Origin: Bacillota bacterium | GTDB lineage: Bacteria > Bacillota_A > Clostridia > Clostridiales > Clostridiaceae | Assembly (NCBI GenBank): GCA_021780795.1 | Contig: JAJXYA010000270.1 | Coordinates: forward strand, 1 to 8,191 | Length of the DNA stretch: 8,191 nt | Direction: 5' to 3' | In this document: one piece after another, positions 6,100-8,191 of the stretch | How the letters are laid out: every line of letters begins with the position of its first letter | Numbering within the stretch: position 1 is the first letter of the stretch | Made by a program: the position numbers and the translations under genes | The notes under the pieces: model-generated | What the model was told of the DNA's origin: nothing | The model's input: only the letters and a program-made list of their open reading frames with translations | The model's database searches: none

Positions 6100-6103
6100 G
6101 AGG
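6098..6103 (+). promoter_or_regulatory. Ribosome binding site of the maltose phosphorylase gene
   Basis: AGGAGG overlaps the TAG stop of the upstream gene (6097-6099) and lies 6 nt before ATG 6110. This fixes the phosphorylase start and suggests coupled translation of the two enzymes. Confidence 0.8.
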
Positions 6104-6109
6104 CTAAAA

Positions 6110-8191
6110 ATGAAAAAATATTTAGTGGAAGATGAATGGAATATTATTGAAAGAGGTTATAATGAAGATAACAATGAAATTTCTGAAAGTATATTTAGTT
6201 TAGGAAATGGATACATGGGTCAAAGAGCAAACTTTGAAGAAAAGTTTAGTGGCAAATCGCTTCAAGGAAGCTATATGGCAGGTATATATTATCCAGACAA
6301 GACTAGAGTTGGCTGGTGGAAAAATGGATATCCTGAATATTTTGCAAAAGTACTAAATTCTACAAATTGGATTGGAATAAATATAATAGTTAACGGAGAA
6401 CAATTAGATTTAGCTAAATCACAGGTTAGAGATTTTGTAAGAGTTTTAAATATGAAAGAAGGATACCTTTATAGAAGCTTTAAAGCAAAACTTCAAAATG
6501 GAAACGAAATAAAAGTTGAAGCAAAAAGATTTCTTAGTATAGCTTTTAAAGAAATTGGAGCTATAAAATATAGTGTCAAAGCATTAAATTTTAGTGGTAC
6601 AATTACTGTACAACCTTATTTAGATGGTGACATAAAAAATAAAGATTCAAATTATGAGGAAAAGTTTTGGAGCGAAGTTTCTAAAGCTGCATCAAATGAT
6701 GAGGCATATTTAACTATTAAAACTAAGAAGCTAGATTTTTATTTATGCACAACTATGAAATATGACATAGCAATAAATAATGTAAAGCAAAGCTTTAATG
6801 CAGAAATAATTGAAAAAGAAAAATATGTTCAAAATAACGTTAGTGTAACTATTAAGGAAAATGAAGAAATAGTAATTTATAAATATGTTTCCAGTGTTAC
6901 TTCAAGAGATTATGAAATAGAGGAATTAAATGTAGTAGGTAAAAGGCTTTTGAGTTTAGCCTATGAGAAAGGTTTTGAAAAATTACTGGAAGAACAAGCA
7001 GAAGCTTGGAATGAAAAATGGAAAGAAAGCGATATCATAATTGAAGGTGATGTAGCAGCACAGCAAGCAATTAGATTTAATATTTTTCAATTAAATCAGA
7101 CGTATACAGGTGAAGATGATAGACTTAATATAGGACCGAAGGGTTTTACAGGTGAAAAGTATGGCGGAAGCACTTATTGGGATACAGAAGCATATTGTGT
7201 GCCATTTTATCTAGCTACAGCGGATGAAAAAATTGCAAGAAATTTATTGATTTATAGATATAATCAATTAGAAAAAGCTAAAGAAAATGCAAAAAAATTA
7301 GGCTTTAAAAAAGGTGCTTTATATCCAATGGTTACAATGAATGGTGAAGAGTGTCATAATGAATGGGAAATTACCTTTGAAGAAATTCATAGAAATGGTG
7401 CAATAGCTTATGCTATTTATAATTATGTAAATTATACTGGTGATAAAGCATACTTTGGTGAATATGGATTAGAGGTTTTGGTAGAAATATCAAGATTTTG
7501 GGAAGAAAGAATTAATTTTTCTAGCGAAAAAGGGAAATATGTTATGCTAGGTGTAACAGGTCCAAATGAATATGAAAATAATGTTAATAATAACTGGTAT
7601 ACAAATACTATGGCTGTTTGGACAATGGATTACACAATTGAAGTAATACAATATTTAAAAAATAATGAACCTTTAAGGTACAAGGAATTAGAAATAAAAT
7701 TAGGATTACAAGGCTTAGAAATAGAAAAGTGGAAAGATATAATTAAAAACATGTATTTCCCTACAGAAGAAAAACTAGGTGTATTTTTGCAGCAAGATGG
7801 ATATATGGATAAAGAACAAATATTAGTAAAAGATTTGGATAAATCCAATTTGCCTTTAAATCAAAATTGGTCTTGGGATAGAATATTAAGATCTTGTTTT
7901 ATAAAACAAGCAGATGTGTTGCAAGGATTATATTTTCTTCAAGACAGGTATGATCTAGATACAATTAAGAGAAATTTTGAATTTTATGAGCCAAGAACTG
8001 TGCATGAATCCTCTTTGTCTCCTTGTATTCATTCAATACTTGCTGCTAAGCTTGGAATGAAAGATAAGGCATATGAAATGTATCTTAGAACAGCAAGATT
8101 GGATTTAGATAGTTACAATAACGATACAGAAGATGGATGTCATATTACAAGTATGGCAGGAACTTGGATGTCTATTATTGAAGGCTTTGCT
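6110..8191 (+). CDS. mapA: Maltose phosphorylase, glycoside hydrolase family 65 (3' end cut by window)
   Basis: The frame is open from ATG 6110 to the last base (694 codons). Family members run to about 750-770 residues, so only the small C-terminal part is missing. The enzyme splits maltose with inorganic phosphate into glucose and beta-glucose 1-phosphate, inverting the anomeric centre, in the cytoplasm. An N-terminal beta-sandwich (about 1-270, with SIFSLGNGYMGQRANFEE near 27-44) leads into the (alpha/alpha)6 barrel. Key motifs are TGEKYGGSTYWDTEAY (347-362), CHNEWEITFEEIHRNGAIAY in the barrel, and VTGPNEYENNVNNNWYTN, whose E487 is the catalytic acid (the same number, as I recall, as in Lactobacillus brevis maltose phosphorylase). 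The sugar-binding pair K599-Q600 follows, then HESS at 632-635 in the phosphate-binding region. The NEYENNVNNNWYTN and TGEKYGG versions favour maltose phosphorylase over kojibiose or trehalose phosphorylase, which usually carry GPDEYH. The upstream pgmB uses its product. Confidence 0.92.
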   Translation, partial: MKKYLVEDEWNIIERGYNEDNNEISESIFSLGNGYMGQRANFEEKFSGKSLQGSYMAGIYYPDKTRVGWWKNGYPEYFAKVLNSTNWIGINIIVNGEQLDLAKSQVRDFVRVLNMKEGYLYRSFKAKLQNGNEIKVEAKRFLSIAFKEIGAIKYSVKALNFSGTITVQPYLDGDIKNKDSNYEEKFWSEVSKAASNDEAYLTIKTKKLDFYLCTTMKYDIAINNVKQSFNAEIIEKEKYVQNNVSVTIKENEEIVIYKYVSSVTSRDYEIEELNVVGKRLLSLAYEKGFEKLLEEQAEAWNEKWKESDIIIEGDVAAQQAIRFNIFQLNQTYTGEDDRLNIGPKGFTGEKYGGSTYWDTEAYCVPFYLATADEKIARNLLIYRYNQLEKAKENAKKLGFKKGALYPMVTMNGEECHNEWEITFEEIHRNGAIAYAIYNYVNYTGDKAYFGEYGLEVLVEISRFWEERINFSSEKGKYVMLGVTGPNEYENNVNNNWYTNTMAVWTMDYTIEVIQYLKNNEPLRYKELEIKLGLQGLEIEKWKDIIKNMYFPTEEKLGVFLQQDGYMDKEQILVKDLDKSNLPLNQNWSWDRILRSCFIKQADVLQGLYFLQDRYDLDTIKRNFEFYEPRTVHESSLSPCIHSILAAKLGMKDKAYEMYLRTARLDLDSYNNDTEDGCHITSMAGTWMSIIEGFA

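Noticed and set aside
7630..7848. Minus-strand 72-residue reading frame
   Set aside because: It lies antisense inside the maltose phosphorylase gene; the plus frame is continuous and carries family motifs on both sides.

Overview
The window is AT-rich DNA whose codons mostly end in A or T. It has strong AGGAGG-type ribosome binding sites, a Gram-positive lipoprotein signal and textbook sigma-A promoters. Together these suggest a low-GC Firmicute, most likely Clostridium or a close relative; this is inference from composition and protein style, not a database match. The genes form ordinary chromosomal carbon-metabolism units. I see no rRNA, tRNA, CRISPR array, transposase or phage gene.

Layout. 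Positions 2-850 (+) hold the 3' part of a D-lactate-type 2-hydroxyacid dehydrogenase. A large hairpin at 855-908 separates it from a convergent minus-strand operon: a sugar-binding lipoprotein (4110-2800), then two CUT1-type ABC permeases (2621-1758 and 1758-940). The binding protein and the first permease are separated by 178 bp containing an intercistronic stem-loop; the two permeases overlap by one base. Divergent from this operon, at 4344-5249 (+), is a DUF4380-like protein with a probable mutarotase-type fold. Next come beta-phosphoglucomutase (5446-6099, +) and a GH65 maltose phosphorylase (6110 to the window end, +). The phosphorylase is cut by the window edge and would be missed by a search that requires a stop codon.

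How the genes fit together. The transporter would import maltose or a related disaccharide. Maltose phosphorylase would split maltose with phosphate into glucose and beta-glucose 1-phosphate. Beta-phosphoglucomutase would convert the latter to glucose 6-phosphate, saving one ATP per disaccharide compared with hydrolysis. The DUF4380-like protein may handle sugar anomers, but that is unproven. No ATP-binding subunit is encoded here, so the permeases probably share an MsmX/MsmK-type ATPase encoded elsewhere.

Regulation. Each of three promoters (4189-4161 on minus, 4238-4266 and 5285-5313 on plus) has a near-consensus -35 and -10 separated by exactly 17 bp, followed by a LacI/CcpA-type operator with a central CG near the predicted transcription start (4140-4153, 4275-4288, 5323-5340). 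This makes the transporter, the DUF4380-like gene and the phosphorylase unit one likely co-repressed regulon. The regulator is not in the window.

I did not find a clearly new system. The least understood parts are the DUF4380-like gene inside a maltose regulon and the repeated promoter-operator module.
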